35,922 nt of DNA from Microbacteriaceae bacterium. Lineage in GTDB: Bacteria > Actinomycetota > Actinomycetes > Actinomycetales > Microbacteriaceae. Positions 35,556 through 35,922 of this stretch are shown here, piece by piece. The stretch is from NCBI GenBank assembly GCA_030840105.1, contig JAUZGC010000109.1, positions 1 to 35,922 on the forward strand, in the 5' to 3' direction. A program made the translations under genes and the position numbers. Position 1 is the first letter of the stretch. Each line of letters opens with the position of its first letter. A model generated the notes under the pieces. That model made no database searches, was not told the DNA's origin, and worked only from the letters and a program-made list of their open reading frames with translations.

Positions 35556-35922
35556 ATGCCAGCCCAGATCTATTCAGACATCACCCAGGTCGTCGGCAAC
35601 ACGCCCCTGGTGCGGCTCAATCGCGTGACGGATGGCGCAGGCGCCACCGTTCTCGCCAAGCTCGAGTTCTACAACCCGGCGGCGAGCGTCAAGGACCGGA
35701 TCGGCGTTGCGATCATCGACGCCGCGGAAGCCTCTGGAGCCCTCAAGCCAGGTGGCACCATCGTGGAAGGCACGAGCGGCAACACGGGCATCGCGCTCGC
35801 GCTGGTCGGCGCCGCCCGCGGCTACAAGGTCATCCTGACCATGCCGGAAACCATGAGCAAGGAACGACGCGTGCTCTTGCGGGCATATGGCGCCGAGATC
35901 GTGCTGACCCCCGGAGCCACGG
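35556..35922 (+). CDS. cysK: Cysteine synthase A, 5' part
   Basis: I translated 122 codons by hand; the frame runs off the right edge. The N-terminus [20 protein letters not shown] is typical of O-acetylserine sulfhydrylase. The PLP Lys lies in [11 protein letters not shown], and the substrate loop [15 protein letters not shown] is present. It makes cysteine from O-acetylserine and sulfide using PLP. ATG 35556 is preceded by AAGGGAG with an 8-nt spacer. The serine acetyltransferase gene (cysE) often follows cysK in Actinobacteria and may lie outside the window. Confidence 0.95.
   Translation, partial: MPAQIYSDITQVVGNTPLVRLNRVTDGAGATVLAKLEFYNPAASVKDRIGVAIIDAAEASGALKPGGTIVEGTSGNTGIALALVGAARGYKVILTMPETMSKERRVLLRAYGAEIVLTPGAT

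Overview
The window is high-GC actinobacterial chromosome, most likely from Microbacteriaceae (Micrococcales). The pointers are the gene order prmC / threonylcarbamoyl-AMP synthase / WecA-type transferase / AtpI-like / atpBEFHAGDC, a b subunit separate from an extended delta subunit (mycobacteria fuse them), frequent GTG starts, GTGA/ATGA stop-start overlaps, and a PFNA-type kinase cluster like that known from bifidobacteria. It has ordinary chromosomal gene content: no insertion sequences, phage genes, tRNA, rRNA or CRISPR arrays were seen.

Layout. (1) 1-11467, minus strand: a translationally coupled signalling and envelope module read as FHA protein, PP2C phosphatase, transmembrane Ser/Thr kinase, a 1979-residue Ig-like/FnIII surface protein, MoxR ATPase and a DUF58 protein cut by the left edge. 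This matches the PFNA cluster of bifidobacteria (kinase, FN3, AAA-ATPase, DUF58, transglutaminase); the transglutaminase is predicted just outside the left edge. (2) 11474-16410: a putrescine/polyamine catabolism cluster. An aldehyde dehydrogenase faces an Lrp/AsnC regulator, a class III aminotransferase and an FAD amine oxidase across an 88-bp divergent region with an inverted pair of TGTCAGT sites. (3) 16451-20523: a GH38 alpha-mannosidase and an aldo/keto reductase. (4) 20643-21784: an ogt-tag alkylation-repair operon, followed by a 518-bp hairpin- and repeat-rich gap. (5) 22303-23721: yaaA and a small P-loop kinase attached to the end of the ATP synthase operon. (6) 23724-30617: the complete F1Fo ATP synthase operon, preceded by an AtpI-like gene, a WecA/MraY-family transferase and a Sua5/YrdC-family enzyme. 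(7) 33259-34496: two tandem paralogous HAD hydrolases lie on the opposite strand between sua5 and prmC. (8) cysK begins at the right edge.

The signalling module probably works as a phospho-relay: the kinase phosphorylates Thr sites on the FHA protein and on the MoxR/DUF58/FN3 machinery, the phosphatase resets them, and the coupled surface protein carries the extracellular role. The polyamine genes would take putrescine to 4-aminobutyrate under the Lrp regulator.

The most unusual local signals are short tandem duplications (15-25 bp) at gene junctions. One repeats a Shine-Dalgarno plus TTG start in frame before the FAD oxidase, and two repeat a stop codon. Others are a likely CTG start for atpB, hairpins placed before atpE and atpA, and the structured gap at 21785-22302. 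No clearly new multi-gene system could be shown from sequence alone.
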